A stretch of 64,000 nt of DNA from Bacillota bacterium (GTDB lineage: Bacteria; Bacillota; Clostridia; Christensenellales; UMGS416). Shown in pieces: positions 44,892 to 54,448 of this stretch. The position numbers were made by a program, and so were the translations under genes. The notes beneath the pieces were generated by a model, which did no database searches, had not been told where the DNA came from, and saw nothing but the letters and a program-made list of their open reading frames with translations. Location of the stretch: contig JAEYPH010000058.1 in the NCBI GenBank assembly GCA_023410875.1, positions 1 through 64,000 of the forward strand. The letters run 5' to 3'. Positions within the stretch are counted from its first letter, which is position 1. The number at the start of each line of letters is the position of its first letter.

Positions 44892-45050
44892 GGATTTCGC
44901 GCCTTTGAGGCGCGACCTGCGCATCGCCTCGCCGACGTCCAGTCGGCGAGTGCGGCAGAGCCGCACAAGGCGACGCTAGGCTACGGCGCATCCTGCGCCA
45001 AGGCCAAAGGGCTTTCCGATCGCCCTTTGGAAACCTTCGGACCCCATCTT
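44892..45050 (+). repeat. CCAAAGGGC-type repeat, copy c with an insertion
   Basis: The two stems of the family (CGCGCC-TTTGA-GGCGCG and CCAAAGGGC...GCCCTTTGG) are separated by an extra ~85 nt with its own stems (CTCGCCGAC/GTCGGCGAG, TGCGGC/GCCGCA). Followed by AAACCTTCGG. Beyond it, 45101-45138 has a GTAGGGCCGTATTGCATACGGCC stem. No gene is seen in this 391-bp gap. Confidence 0.75.
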
Positions 45051-45155
45051 ATAGGCGGAAGAGTCACAAAATTGACTACTATCTATCTATTTTCGTTGCC
45101 GCATTCGTAGGGCCGTATTGCATACGGCCTCCCCGCGTCGTCCAGCGTCTTCTCT

Positions 45156-45185
45156 GTAGGGCAAGGGCTTTGCCCTTGCCGCCCT
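45156..45185 (+). repeat. TAGGGCAAGGGC-type repeat, single arm
   Basis: TGTAGGGCAAGGGCTTTGCC then CTTGCCGCCC: matches one arm of the inverted repeat at 32271-32334, here without its partner. Confidence 0.7.
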
Positions 45186-45216
45186 TGCCGCCCTCGCCGC
45201 GCTCCTTCTTTTACGC

Positions 45217-45912
45217 TCACCCTCTTACAACAACCTCTCCCCCACACCCCCTGGCCACCTCGGCGGCCCTTTTCATATCCTGAGGCCCATGCGGTGCGGC
45301 CAGCACGCGGAAGCGGTCGGTGGGCTTGTAGAGCGCAGGCGCACGGTACGTTTGCAGCGCCCAGCGGGGGATGGGCGCGATGGCACGGGACATTGTTTCT
45401 ATGTCGTCCATGGTCAGCTGCGGCACGAAGGTCGTGCGGCACTCGAAGGGCACGGTATTTGATCGCAGCAGCTCCAGCGTGCGCGCCACCGGCTGCCAGG
45501 CCGCAGCGCCGCCCAGCTCGCCGTAGCGCGCCGGGGGCAGCTTGATGTCCAGCGCCACATAGTCCAGCAGGCGGTCACGCAGCAACGCCTCCACAACCTC
45601 CGGCCGGCTGCCGTTGGTGTCCAGCTTTGTCAGATAGTCCATCGTGCGCACGCGGGACAGAAAGGCCTTCAGACCGTCGCTCTGCAGCGTGGGCTCGCCG
45701 CCGCTCACGACAACGGCGTCCAGCAGGCCCCGGCGGCGCGCAAGCATCTCCCACACCACGGTGGAATCGATATGCGCCGCACCGGCGTCTATGAGCGCGC
45801 GGTTGTGGCAAAAAAAACAGTCATAATTGCAGCCGGCCGCAAACACCACTGCGGCGATGCGGCCGGGATAATCGACAAAGGAGTTTTTGGCCAGACCAAC
45901 GAGCTTTAGCAT
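45217..45912 (-). CDS. nrdG: Anaerobic ribonucleotide reductase activating protein
   Basis: A 231-residue radical SAM enzyme. The cluster motif C28-x3-C32-x2-C35 lies in AAGCNYDCFFCHN, followed by VVSGGEPTLQSDGL (SAM binding). It makes the glycyl radical on NrdD. It is the longer form (about 230 residues) common in Clostridia. It lies 54 bp after nrdD in the same direction, an operon. Confidence 0.94.
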   Translation of the reverse strand: MLKLVGLAKNSFVDYPGRIAAVVFAAGCNYDCFFCHNRALIDAGAAHIDSTVVWEMLARRRGLLDAVVVSGGEPTLQSDGLKAFLSRVRTMDYLTKLDTNGSRPEVVEALLRDRLLDYVALDIKLPPARYGELGGAAAWQPVARTLELLRSNTVPFECRTTFVPQLTMDDIETMSRAIAPIPRWALQTYRAPALYKPTDRFRVLAAPHGPQDMKRAAEVARGCGGEVVVRG

Positions 45913-45966
45913 GTTATTACCCCGGAACCCCCTTCTGGGGTACGGCGGAAAGAAATATTTCCGCCG

Positions 45967-48069
45967 TTATACCAGCGCGGTTTCCTCCAGCACGAACTTG
46001 CGGCGGTCGGCGTATTCCTGACGCTTGCCGCGGTTGTAGTTCTGCACCGGTCGCAGATAACCGGTCACGCGGCTCCACACCTCGGTTTCGGCGTTGCAGT
46101 GGGGGCACGTGAAGTGCTCGCCGGCGATGTAGCCGTGGGTGTTGCAGATGGAGAACGTCGGCGTGATGGACACGTAGGGCAGCTTGTAGTTGGTAAAGAT
46201 CTTGCGGATCAGGTTCTTGCACACCTCGATGTCGCTGATCTTCTCACCCAGGTACAGGTGCAGCACGGTGCCGCCGGTGTAGCCGCTCTGCAGCTCATCC
46301 TGCAGGTCCAGCGTCTCGAAAATGTCGTCGGTATAGCCCACGGGCAGCTGTGTGGAGTTGGTGTAATAGGGCGCTTCCTCGGTGCCGGCGGTGATGATGT
46401 CCGGGTAGCGCTTCTTATCGGCCATGGCCAGGCGGAAGCTGGTCCCCTCGGCGGGCGTGGCCTCCAGGTTGTAGAAGTTGCCGGTCTGCTCCTGAATCTC
46501 CATGAGCAGGCTGCGCATGTATTCCATCATGCGCCGGGCGAAATCCTGACCCTCGGACGTGGTGATGTCGCGGCCCAGGAAGTTCAGCAACGCCTCGTTC
46601 ATACCCACGATGCCGATGGTGTTGAAGTGGTTGTACCAATAACGGCCGGTGCGGGCCTTGATGTCCCTCAAGTAATGCGCGGAGTACGGGTATAAGTTCT
46701 TATCGGTCTGGTCCTCCACGATCTTGCGCTTGATCTCCAGCGACGATTTGGCCAGCTGGATGAGCCGCCACAGCCGGCTCTTGAACTCGCTCTCGGTGCG
46801 GCTTAAGTAGCCCACGCGGGGCAGGTTGATCGTGACGACGCCGATGGAGCCGGTCATGGGGTTGCTGCCAAAGAGGCCTCCGCCGCGCTTGCGCAGCTCG
46901 GTGGTGTCCAGGCGCAGGCGGCAGCACATGGAAACGGCGTCTTCGGGGGACAGGTCGCTGTTGATGTAATTGGAGAAATACGGAATGCCGTATTTGCACG
47001 TGATCTCCATGAAGCGGTTGACCACGGGGCTGTCCCAATCGAAATCGCGGGTCACGTTGATCGTGGGGATCGGGAACGTGAACACGCGGCCCTTGCTGTC
47101 GCCTTCCAGCATGACGTCGCAGAACGCCTGATTGAACAGGTCCATCTCCTCCTGAAAGTCGCCGTACACGGCGTCCATGTATTCCCCGCCGATGACGACG
47201 GCCTCGTTCTTGAGCGTGTGGGGCACGACGATGTCGAAGGTCAGGTTGGAGAACGGGCACTGGAAGCCCACACGGGTGGGCACGTTGATGTTGAACACGA
47301 ACTCCTGCAGCGCCTGCTTGACCTGCCAGTAGGTCAGGTGGTCGCGGCGGATGAAGGGCGCGCAGTAGGTGTCGATGCTGCTCCACGCCTGAGCCCCGGC
47401 GGTCTCGCCCTGGGTCGTGAAGGTGGAATTGACGATCTGGCCCAAGAAGGACCGCAGGTGCTTGGCCGGGGAGCTCTCCACCTTGCCGGGCACGCCGCCG
47501 AAACCCTCACGCAGCAGCTGGCGCAGGTCCCATCCGGCGCAATAGGGGCCGAAGAAACCCAGATCGTGCAGATGGATGTCGCCGTTGACGTGGGCGTCGC
47601 GGATGTCCTCGGGGTAGATCTCGTGCAGCCAATACTGCTTGGTGAAGGCCTCGCGCACGTAGTTGTTGAGGCCGTTGATGCTGCGGCCGGTGTTGGCGTT
47701 CTCCTGAATGTGCCAATCCTTGTCCTGCAGATAATCGGAGAACATGTTGATCGTAGCGCCGATGAGGGCGTTGGCCTCGCGGGCGCCCTTGCGCTTCTCG
47801 CGATAGAGGATGAACGCCTTGGCCGTGCGGGCGTGGCCGTTCTCGATGAGCACCTTTTCCACAGCGTCCTGTATCTGTTCAACCTCGGCCACACCGTCGG
47901 TGTGCCGCAGCGTAAGGATGTCCACAACCTGATCGGCCAGCGCTTCGGCCCGGGAATAATCGTTGCCCCCCACGGCCGTGGCCGCCTTGAAGATGGCCCA
48001 AGTGATCTTCTCCTTCTTAAAGGGCTCAAAGGAACCGTTGCGCTTGCGGATCTTCGTAATCACAGCCAT
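45967..48069 (-). CDS. nrdD: Anaerobic ribonucleoside-triphosphate reductase
   Basis: A 700-residue class III reductase making dNTPs without oxygen. An N-terminal ATP-cone (ITKIRKRNGSFEPFKKEKITWAIFKAA...) is the allosteric site. The C-terminus has the zinc site built from CNTHGYIAGEHFTCPHCN and the glycyl-radical region RVTGYLRP. The ATG at 48069 follows GGAGGAA; the frame is open upstream but lacks a ribosome site. The enzyme works with NrdG downstream and marks the organism as able to grow anaerobically. Confidence 0.95.
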   Translation of the reverse strand: MAVITKIRKRNGSFEPFKKEKITWAIFKAATAVGGNDYSRAEALADQVVDILTLRHTDGVAEVEQIQDAVEKVLIENGHARTAKAFILYREKRKGAREANALIGATINMFSDYLQDKDWHIQENANTGRSINGLNNYVREAFTKQYWLHEIYPEDIRDAHVNGDIHLHDLGFFGPYCAGWDLRQLLREGFGGVPGKVESSPAKHLRSFLGQIVNSTFTTQGETAGAQAWSSIDTYCAPFIRRDHLTYWQVKQALQEFVFNINVPTRVGFQCPFSNLTFDIVVPHTLKNEAVVIGGEYMDAVYGDFQEEMDLFNQAFCDVMLEGDSKGRVFTFPIPTINVTRDFDWDSPVVNRFMEITCKYGIPYFSNYINSDLSPEDAVSMCCRLRLDTTELRKRGGGLFGSNPMTGSIGVVTINLPRVGYLSRTESEFKSRLWRLIQLAKSSLEIKRKIVEDQTDKNLYPYSAHYLRDIKARTGRYWYNHFNTIGIVGMNEALLNFLGRDITTSEGQDFARRMMEYMRSLLMEIQEQTGNFYNLEATPAEGTSFRLAMADKKRYPDIITAGTEEAPYYTNSTQLPVGYTDDIFETLDLQDELQSGYTGGTVLHLYLGEKISDIEVCKNLIRKIFTNYKLPYVSITPTFSICNTHGYIAGEHFTCPHCNAETEVWSRVTGYLRPVQNYNRGKRQEYADRRKFVLEETALV

Positions 48070-48288
48070 TTCCTCCAGATGTGAAAATCTAGCGCGCTGC
48101 ACTAGATGTTGTGGTGTTATTATATTCCATCCACTAAAGACGGGCAATAGGTAGGAGCACCGGCTTTTTGCCCACTTTTTCGAGTTCTTTCGTCATGGTG
48201 GAAATCGGGTGGCGCAAAATTCTGTCGCAGCTCGCCGGCTCATTTGAACCAAGGATGTATAAAGATGAAACAAGACGGTATATAAAGT

Positions 48289-48320
48289 CCACCCGCAGGC
48301 GACTGACCGCCTGCGGGTGG
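48289..48320 (-). terminator. Stem-loop, probable terminator of the 48.4-kb gene
   Basis: CCACCCGCAGGCG pairs perfectly with CGCCTGCGGGTGG. On the minus strand ACTTTATATA follows. It lies 81 bp past the stop of the membrane-protein gene and upstream of nrdD. The rest of 48070-48401 shows no gene. Confidence 0.6.
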
Positions 48321-48401
48321 CGCAATATGATCATAGAAGTCAGGATACCCACTGCCGTTCGTCATCGCCAGCGAATCGGCGGGAGAAATGACAACAAACG
48401 C

Positions 48402-48899
48402 CTAGTGCACAACACCCTGCAACACAAACGCGATGACGGCCACGGTGGCATAGGCAAACATGAGCCAGGTGCCGCTGCGGAAGTGATGCTGCTGCACGAC
48501 CAGCAGATGGTCCAGATCGTTGACGCGGTCGATGTAAAGGTTGGCCATGGCCTCGCTGGCCTGGGCGTCCTCCTGGCGGGCGGCCTTGAGCAGCGCGTTG
48601 ACGTCGGCTCGCATAAAGCCCTTGCGGGATGCCGTCAGCAGCAGGAACACCGTGCCCGCCACAAAGCATGCCTCGGCCACGCAGGCCAGTATGGCACCCA
48701 CGGTGATGCCGCCGCCGTCGCCGCCCAGCACATAGACGAAGAAATACCACCCGAACACCAGCGCCGTCAGTACCAGCACTGGCAGGATGCCCAGCGCCTG
48801 GGCGCGGTTCTTCTCCACAGCCTCCAGGCGGATCTTGTATTCATCCAATATGGCGGTGAAGAACATGCGGTTCTTGGCGACAGCGTCTACCTCGTTCAT
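48402..48899 (-). CDS. Small membrane protein of unknown function
   Basis: A 165-residue protein with three membrane segments: LGILPVLVLTALVFGWYFFV (about 36-55), ITVGAILACVAEACFVAGTVFLLL (about 64-87), and LMFAYATVAVIAFVLQGV at the C-terminus. Between the second and third is a charged, probably cytoplasmic loop of about 55 residues. The ATG at 48899 follows GGAGGAAGACG. No recognised domain. It is a single-gene unit between two terminator-like stems. Confidence 0.65.
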   Translation of the reverse strand: MNEVDAVAKNRMFFTAILDEYKIRLEAVEKNRAQALGILPVLVLTALVFGWYFFVYVLGGDGGGITVGAILACVAEACFVAGTVFLLLTASRKGFMRADVNALLKAARQEDAQASEAMANLYIDRVNDLDHLLVVQQHHFRSGTWLMFAYATVAVIAFVLQGVVH

Positions 48900-48960
48900 C
48901 GTCTTCCTCCGTGCTTTGGTAATCCTAAGTGTTTTGATCATTATACCAAATGTAGGAGCA

Positions 48961-49002
48961 GAAAAACAGACCGCTCGCCGGCGAGTTGCCGGCGAGCGGT
49001 CT
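48961..49002 (-). terminator. Intrinsic terminator
   Basis: A perfect 15-bp stem (AGACCGCTCGCCGGC and its complement) with a 5-nt loop is followed on the minus strand by GTTTTTC. It closes the rhamnosidase transcript after the repeat at 49019-49136. Confidence 0.88.
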
Positions 49003-49018
49003 ATACCTAAGGGCCTTA

Positions 49019-49136
49019 CTTGGCTTCCCCTGGAGGGGAAGCTGTCACCGAAGGTGACTGATGAGGTGTTACGTCAAGCAGGCACAAACCACCTCATCCG
49101 GCGCTACGCGCCACCTCCCCTCAAGGGAAAGGCAAA
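49019..49136. repeat. GGCTTCCCC-type inverted repeat (MITE-like)
   Basis: A ~118-bp element with outer arms reading TTGGCTTCCCCTGGAGGGGA at one end and CCTCCCCTCAAGGGAAAGGC at the other, and inner TGATGAGGTG/CACCTCATC arms, plus a TCACCGAAGGTGA stem. Similar sequences are known to be scattered in many gut Clostridia. A short fragment is at 15288-15312. It abuts the rhamnosidase stop exactly. Confidence 0.75.
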
Positions 49137-51809
49137 CTACTCCTTATCTTGGAGTGTGTACTCAAATCGGTAGCTGCCACTGCCCACGCGCAAGCTCACG
49201 CCCTCGTCCTCGCGCTGGACGTCACACACGCCCTCGGCCTGGGAGAGCTTGACGCCGCTCTCGGTAACGGCGCCCTTGCTCGCGCCCGGCAGCATAACGG
49301 TGGCGCCGGCGTTGTCCGGCACCCGCAGGTCCAGCCGGAAGAGGCCGTCGGCCAGCTTCCACGCCACGGACACCTCGCCAAAGAGCGTCATCAGGCTGCC
49401 GCTGGCCTCGGAAAAACCGGGGCCGGGCTGCGGGGCCACGTTCGTGTTGGCAAAGCCGGGGCGGGACGGATCCGGCGCGATGCCCAGAATGTCCCGGTAC
49501 AGCCAGTCGCCGATGGCGCCGTAGGCGTAGTGGTTGTAAGAATTCATGCCCGGCGACCAGAAGCTGCCGTCGGGCTTGATGCCATCCCAGTGCTCCCACA
49601 TCGTCGTGGCGCCGCGGGTTACGGGATACAGCCACGAGGGATAATCCTTCTGCAGAGCCAGCTCGCAGGCGGTTTCGTGCAGGCCGTTGTCGCTCAGCGC
49701 GTGGCACAGATAGGGCGTGCCCACAAAGCCGGTCATCAGATGGTTCTTGCTCTCCTGCAGCAGCGCCTGCAGCATGCGCACGGCGCGCTTGCGGGAGGGC
49801 TTGTCCAGCAGGTCGAAATGCAAACCCAGCACCTGGGCGGTCTGCGTGGGGCAGGCCAGGCGGCCGCTGGGCGTCACAAATTCGTCGCGGAAGGCGCGGC
49901 GCACCTTGCGGTACAGCTTGTCGTATTCGTCGGCGTCGTCCTCATAGCCCAGTATGTTGGCGGCTTGGGCGGTCAAGCGCGTGGACAGCGCGTAGTAGGC
50001 CGTGGCGATCAGGTCGCGGCTGGTGGCGCCGATGCAGTTGCTGTCGCTGTTGGGGGCGTCCAGCGCCAGCCAGTCGCCGAAGTGGAAGCCGGTATTCCAC
50101 AAAGCCTCGTCTGTGCCTTGCGCGCGGATATACTCGACCCAGCCCTTCATCATCGGGTAGCTTTCTTCCAGCGCGCGCCGGTCGCCGTAATACTCATAGA
50201 CCGTCCACGGGCACACGGTGGCGGCGTCGCCCCAGGCGGCGGAGGAATGGCCGCCGAACTCATCGCCGCCCAGCATGTTGGGGATCACAAAGGGAATGCC
50301 GCCGTTTTCCAACTGGTCGGCGGCCATGTCCCGCAGCCACTTGGTGTAAAACGGTGCGGTCATGAAGTTATAGCTGGCCGTTGAGATGAAAACCTGGGCG
50401 TCGCCGGTCCAGCCCAAGCGCTCGTCGCGCTGGGGGCAGTCGGTGGGCACATCCACGAAGTTGCCCTTCTGGCCCCACACGATGTTGTGCTGCAGCTGGT
50501 TGACCAACTCGTCGTTGCACGAGAAGCGCCCGGTGGGCTCCATGTCCGAATGCACGACGACGCCGGTGAAATCTTCGACGGAGGGCTCTCCCGGCCACTG
50601 CTCGATGTGCACATACTGGAAGCCCATGAACGTGAACATGGGCTGGAAAATCTCGTCGCCGTCGCCCCGGAGCGTGTAGACCACACGCTGCTCGGCGTCT
50701 CGCAGGTTGTCGGTGTAGACGTTGCCCTCGCGGTCCAGCACCTCGAAACAGCGCAGTGACACGCGATCACCGGCGTTGCCGCGCACGCGCAGGCGGATGT
50801 GGCCCACCATGTTCTGGCCCATGTCCAGCACCGCTTCGCCGGCTGGGGTCTTGAGCAGGCGCTTGGGGCGCAGCTCCTGTATGGCGCGCACCGGCAAACC
50901 GTCCTGCGCCACGACCACGCCGCGGCCGCCCTCGGCGCTCACCAGCACATCGCGCCAGTCCCCTGCCTCGCAGTTGGGCTGGCTCCAGCGCGGCACCTCG
51001 GCGCGGGCGTCGTAGCGCTCGCCATCGTAGATTTCCGAGAACAGCAGCGGGCCGTCGCAGGCCTTCCACTCGGAGCCCGTCGTGAGCACCTGCTCGCGGC
51101 CATCCTCATAGAGGATGTGCAGCTGCGCCAGCAGCTCCCGCGGGGGCCGTTGGCTTAAGTCCTTCCTTTCCCAGCCCAAACGTCCGCGATACCAGCCGTT
51201 GGCCAGCATGGCGCCGATGGCGTTTCCGTCGTCGCGCAGCAGCGCCGTCACGTCGTAGGCCTGATACTGTATGCGCTTGCGATACACGGTCCAACCCGGC
51301 GTGAAAAGGTCCTCGCTGACCGGCTGCCCGTTGATCCACAGGCGGTACATGCCCTTGGCCGTGGCGTAGACGCGAGCGCGGCGCACGGGGCCGTCCACAT
51401 GGAATTCGCGGCGCAGAAGCGGGCATGCCTCCGCTGACGGGTCCGCGTCGGCGCTGATCCACCGGGCCTTCCAGCCCTCGTTCATCAGGCCGGTCTCAAA
51501 CCATGCCTCCTCGCCGAAGCCGTCGCTGCGGCCGGCGGCGTCCCAGGCCTGCACGCGCCAGAAATAGCGGGTGCGGGGGCGCAGCGCCTCGCCTTCATAG
51601 GCCACATGGGTGCACTGGGCGCCTTCGCGCTCGCCGCTATCCCAGCAGGGGTTCTCAAAACGAGGGTTGTCGGCCACCTGCAGCCGCCACATGCTCTGGC
51701 GCGCGCCGCGCTCGCCGCCGCCCTGCAGCTTCCAATAGAACCGGGGCGCCTGGACGTCCAGCCCCAGCGGGTTAACGCGGTACTCACAGCGAAGATCGTA
51801 GGGACGCAT
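49137..51809 (-). CDS. Alpha-L-rhamnosidase, glycoside hydrolase family 78
   Basis: An 890-residue enzyme releasing rhamnose from plant or microbial glycosides. It begins with beta-sandwich domains (YRVNPLGLDVQAPRFYWKL; an RRAPG-like WRLQVAD stretch), then the (alpha/alpha)6 barrel with the signature PTDCPQRDERLGWTGDAQVF that carries the catalytic acid region, and GATTMWEHWDGIKPDGSFWS. No signal peptide, so it acts inside the cell on imported oligosaccharides. The ATG at 51809 lies 8 nt after AAAGGA, with another ATG two codons earlier. Confidence 0.94.
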   Translation of the reverse strand: MRPYDLRCEYRVNPLGLDVQAPRFYWKLQGGGERGARQSMWRLQVADNPRFENPCWDSGEREGAQCTHVAYEGEALRPRTRYFWRVQAWDAAGRSDGFGEEAWFETGLMNEGWKARWISADADPSAEACPLLRREFHVDGPVRRARVYATAKGMYRLWINGQPVSEDLFTPGWTVYRKRIQYQAYDVTALLRDDGNAIGAMLANGWYRGRLGWERKDLSQRPPRELLAQLHILYEDGREQVLTTGSEWKACDGPLLFSEIYDGERYDARAEVPRWSQPNCEAGDWRDVLVSAEGGRGVVVAQDGLPVRAIQELRPKRLLKTPAGEAVLDMGQNMVGHIRLRVRGNAGDRVSLRCFEVLDREGNVYTDNLRDAEQRVVYTLRGDGDEIFQPMFTFMGFQYVHIEQWPGEPSVEDFTGVVVHSDMEPTGRFSCNDELVNQLQHNIVWGQKGNFVDVPTDCPQRDERLGWTGDAQVFISTASYNFMTAPFYTKWLRDMAADQLENGGIPFVIPNMLGGDEFGGHSSAAWGDAATVCPWTVYEYYGDRRALEESYPMMKGWVEYIRAQGTDEALWNTGFHFGDWLALDAPNSDSNCIGATSRDLIATAYYALSTRLTAQAANILGYEDDADEYDKLYRKVRRAFRDEFVTPSGRLACPTQTAQVLGLHFDLLDKPSRKRAVRMLQALLQESKNHLMTGFVGTPYLCHALSDNGLHETACELALQKDYPSWLYPVTRGATTMWEHWDGIKPDGSFWSPGMNSYNHYAYGAIGDWLYRDILGIAPDPSRPGFANTNVAPQPGPGFSEASGSLMTLFGEVSVAWKLADGLFRLDLRVPDNAGATVMLPGASKGAVTESGVKLSQAEGVCDVQREDEGVSLRVGSGSYRFEYTLQDKE

Positions 51810-51966
51810 GGTCATCTTCCTTTCTATGGTTCGTAAGGCACAAATTCTCTGTACCAATATTGATATGAATTATAAACACAATATACAAACAAGACAACGA
51901 GCGGGGAAAAAGCAGAGCAAGAAATGCAAAACGGGTGCGGTTGACTGGTGTTATTCGGCACCTTCC

Positions 51967-52270
51967 TGTCGTTCTGAGGCCGCAACGGCCGAAGAATCCC
52001 CTGAGTGTAACGACTCTTTCTCAGGGGATTCCTCGCTGCGCTCGGAATGACAGAACAAGCTTTATGGAGACATTCGGTTCCTGTCATTCTGAGGCCGCAA
52101 GGCCGAAGAAACAACGGCGTTCTCTCGGGAGATTCCTCGCTGCGCTTCGGAATGACAGGGCAGGGTGCAGCGCGACCCCTTTCTGTCATTCTGAGGCCGC
52201 ATGCGACCGAAGAATCCCCTGAGAACAACGGCGTTCTCTCGGGGGATTCTTCACTGCGTTCAGAATGACA
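51967..52270. repeat. Array of three CATTCTGAG-type palindromic repeats
   Basis: Three units, 51967-52052, 52082-52157 and 52183-52270. Each begins TGTCATTCTGAGGCCGCA or a close variant (TGTCGTTCTGAG), continues AGGCCGAAGAATCCCCTGAG, and ends with the inverse GGATTCCTCGCTGCGCTCGG then AATGACAG. Each can fold into one long hairpin. They fill the 477-bp gap between htrA and the rhamnosidase gene; the part before 51967 shows no gene. Confidence 0.85.
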
Positions 52271-52286
52271 GCGACGTTCGTTTCTT

Positions 52287-53369
52287 TTATTCGACCGGTT
52301 TACTCCCCAGTATCACGACCGCAGAGTTGGCCTGGCCGTCGCGCTCATATTCCAGGGGCACCTGCTGGCCGGGCTTGCGCTCATACACAGCCTGGCGCAG
52401 GCCCAGCACCGTGGTCAGCGGTTTGCCGTCTACAGCGGTCAGCAGGTCGCCCTTGCGGATGCCGGCGGCGGCTCCGGGCCCCTCGGCGTCCACGTTGATG
52501 ACCAGTATGCCGCGATCCACAGTGGCCTCGTTGTAGTAGCGGGCGATCTCGGCGTCAATCGTGTAAAGGCCCAGATAGGGTGTCGTATAGCCGCCGTCGG
52601 CCTCGATCATCTGCACGATGGGCCGGGCGATCTCGATGGGGATCGCAAAGCCGATGCCCTCGGCTTCGGTTACTTTGAGTGTGTTGATGCCCACGATCTG
52701 GCCCCGCAGGTCGCACAGCGGGCCGCCGGAATTGCCGGGATTGATGGGCGCGTCGGTCTGTATGAGCTCTTCCATGAAGCTTAGGCCCGCGTCGGTGGGC
52801 ACTTTGAGCGTGCGCCGCAGCGCCGACACGATGCCGCTGGTCACCGTGTGCTGGAAGTTCATCGTCAGCGGCGTGCCGATGGCGATCACGGTGTCGCCGA
52901 CCCGCAGGTTCTGCGAGTTGCCCATCTCGGCGGCGGGATAAGGCCCTCCCTCGCATTTGACCACAGCCAAGTCCAAAGCGCTGTCGCTCCACACGGTCTT
53001 GCCGGGGCGGCGGTTGCCGTCGTTGGTCACCACGTCGATCTGCGTGGCGTTGCCGGCCACATGGTTGTTGGTCAGGATGTATCCCCGGGCATCCACGAAC
53101 ACGCCGGTGCCCAGGCCCTCCACGGTCTTGCCGCCCATGTCGGCGGGCTGCACGGCCTTCACCGCCAAGCCCACGACCGCCGGGGACACGCGTTCCACAA
53201 CATCGGCCAGCGGGGTATTGTCATTCTGGGGCGTCAGCACGCCCACGGGCTTGGGCCCCGCAGATTCGGTGGGCGCGGGGCTGGTTACGCCGGGCACGAT
53301 GGGCGAAGGCGCGCAGGAAGTCAGCAGAATCAGGCACAGTAAGACGACAAGAACCGATTTTTTTCTCAA
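52287..53369 (-). CDS. HtrA/DegP-type serine protease, lipoprotein form
   Basis: A 360-residue surface protease handling damaged exported proteins. The signal ends in the lipobox LTSC (Cys19), so it is lipid-anchored rather than held by a membrane helix. The catalytic triad is His103 (NNHVAG), Asp133 (LDLAVV) and Ser214 (GNSGGPL), and a PDZ domain covers about residues 255-350. It begins with TTG after GAGGCGG. It is a single gene, upstream of the repeat array. Confidence 0.93.
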   Translation of the reverse strand: MRKKSVLVVLLCLILLTSCAPSPIVPGVTSPAPTESAGPKPVGVLTPQNDNTPLADVVERVSPAVVGLAVKAVQPADMGGKTVEGLGTGVFVDARGYILTNNHVAGNATQIDVVTNDGNRRPGKTVWSDSALDLAVVKCEGGPYPAAEMGNSQNLRVGDTVIAIGTPLTMNFQHTVTSGIVSALRRTLKVPTDAGLSFMEELIQTDAPINPGNSGGPLCDLRGQIVGINTLKVTEAEGIGFAIPIEIARPIVQMIEADGGYTTPYLGLYTIDAEIARYYNEATVDRGILVINVDAEGPGAAAGIRKGDLLTAVDGKPLTTVLGLRQAVYERKPGQQVPLEYERDGQANSAVVILGSKPVE

Positions 53370-53495
53370 AGCAACCGCCTCTTTCTTTCGATGCCATTAT
53401 TGTGTTCCTGGCAGGAAAGCAAGAAGCATGTAAGTTATGGAAGGCAATGGCCGATTACGAATCGACGATCGGTTCATTTATCCGATGTATCGGGC

Positions 53496-54419
53496 CTAAT
53501 TGGGCGTCAAGACCGTATCAAAAAAATCCAAAATGTCCCGCGTGACTTCGTCGCGGCAGGTGTCGTTGAGCAGCTCGTGGCGCGCGTCTTCGTACACGTG
53601 GCATGTGACCGCCAGGCCCGCGCGCTCATATTGACGGCGCAGCTCCCGCGCCGCCGCGCCGTATTCGCCGGCGGGGTCGCACGAGCCGGACAACAGCAGC
53701 ACCGGCACGGCCCGGGGCATGCGCGCCACCTGGTCGGCCCGCAGCGTGCGCAGCAGCGCCTGGGCCACATCACGGAACAGCGACGCCGTGCACACAAAGC
53801 CGCAGTCGGGGTCGTCCACATAGGCCTGCGTCTCGGCCCTGTCGCGGCTGAGCCAGCCGAAGGTCGGGCGCTCCGCCCGGAAGGGCTTATGCCAGACGCC
53901 AAACACCATATCGTCCAGCAGCTTGGAAGGCGTGGCAGGCCCTTGCAGCGCGCACATGAGGCCCGTGAGCAAGGGCGCCATGTCCCGCCGGATGGGCTTG
54001 TCCACGGTGACGCCGGACAGCGCCGCCGCGCGGAAGCTCTCTCCGAAACCCTGCAGCATCAGCCGGGCGAAGATGGAACCCATGGAATGGCCCAACAGCA
54101 GCACCGGCCTGTCATAACGCGTCTGCGCCCAGCGGGTCAGCTGCTGCAGATCTCCCAGCACGGTTTGCCAGCCGGCTTTCGCTGCGAAAAAGCCCTTGGC
54201 CGCGCCGGCGGCGGTGCGCCCGTGGCCGCGCAGGTCCATGGCCACGGCGGCAAACCCGCGGTCACCCAGCGCCTGGGCGAAGCGACCATAGCGCGCGGCG
54301 TGCTCGGCCATGCCGTGCACGATGAGCACCACTGCGCGGGGGTTGTCCACCGGCCACTCATAGCAGGCCAGCGACCGCCCGTCGGCGGAAAGCATACGGA
54401 AATCCACTCGGTCAGCCAT
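53496..54419 (-). CDS. Alpha/beta hydrolase, monoacylglycerol lipase-like
   Basis: A 307-residue serine hydrolase with nucleophile Ser112 in GHSMGS, an oxyanion HGMAEHAARYG loop (35-45) and a C-terminal DARHELLND stretch holding the catalytic His. These are the marks of the Hydrolase_4/lysophospholipase group. No signal peptide. Probably hydrolyses monoglycerides or lysophospholipids. It is the last gene of a run with the fumarase genes; GAGG lies 7 nt before the ATG. Confidence 0.88.
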   Translation of the reverse strand: MADRVDFRMLSADGRSLACYEWPVDNPRAVVLIVHGMAEHAARYGRFAQALGDRGFAAVAMDLRGHGRTAAGAAKGFFAAKAGWQTVLGDLQQLTRWAQTRYDRPVLLLGHSMGSIFARLMLQGFGESFRAAALSGVTVDKPIRRDMAPLLTGLMCALQGPATPSKLLDDMVFGVWHKPFRAERPTFGWLSRDRAETQAYVDDPDCGFVCTASLFRDVAQALLRTLRADQVARMPRAVPVLLLSGSCDPAGEYGAAARELRRQYERAGLAVTCHVYEDARHELLNDTCRDEVTRDILDFFDTVLTPN

Positions 54420-54448
54420 GGTTGCACCTCGCTCCCTGGGACCAGTCC

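Noticed and set aside
44826..44966. An N-terminal extension of YhaM of 47 residues
   Set aside because: It would be translated from repeat sequence, and the proper ATG at 44825 has a good ribosome site and matches the family start.
48070..48130. NrdR box before nrdD
   Set aside because: ACAC and AGTG half-sites exist, but the spacing is two bases too long for the 16-bp NrdR consensus, and no second box is visible.
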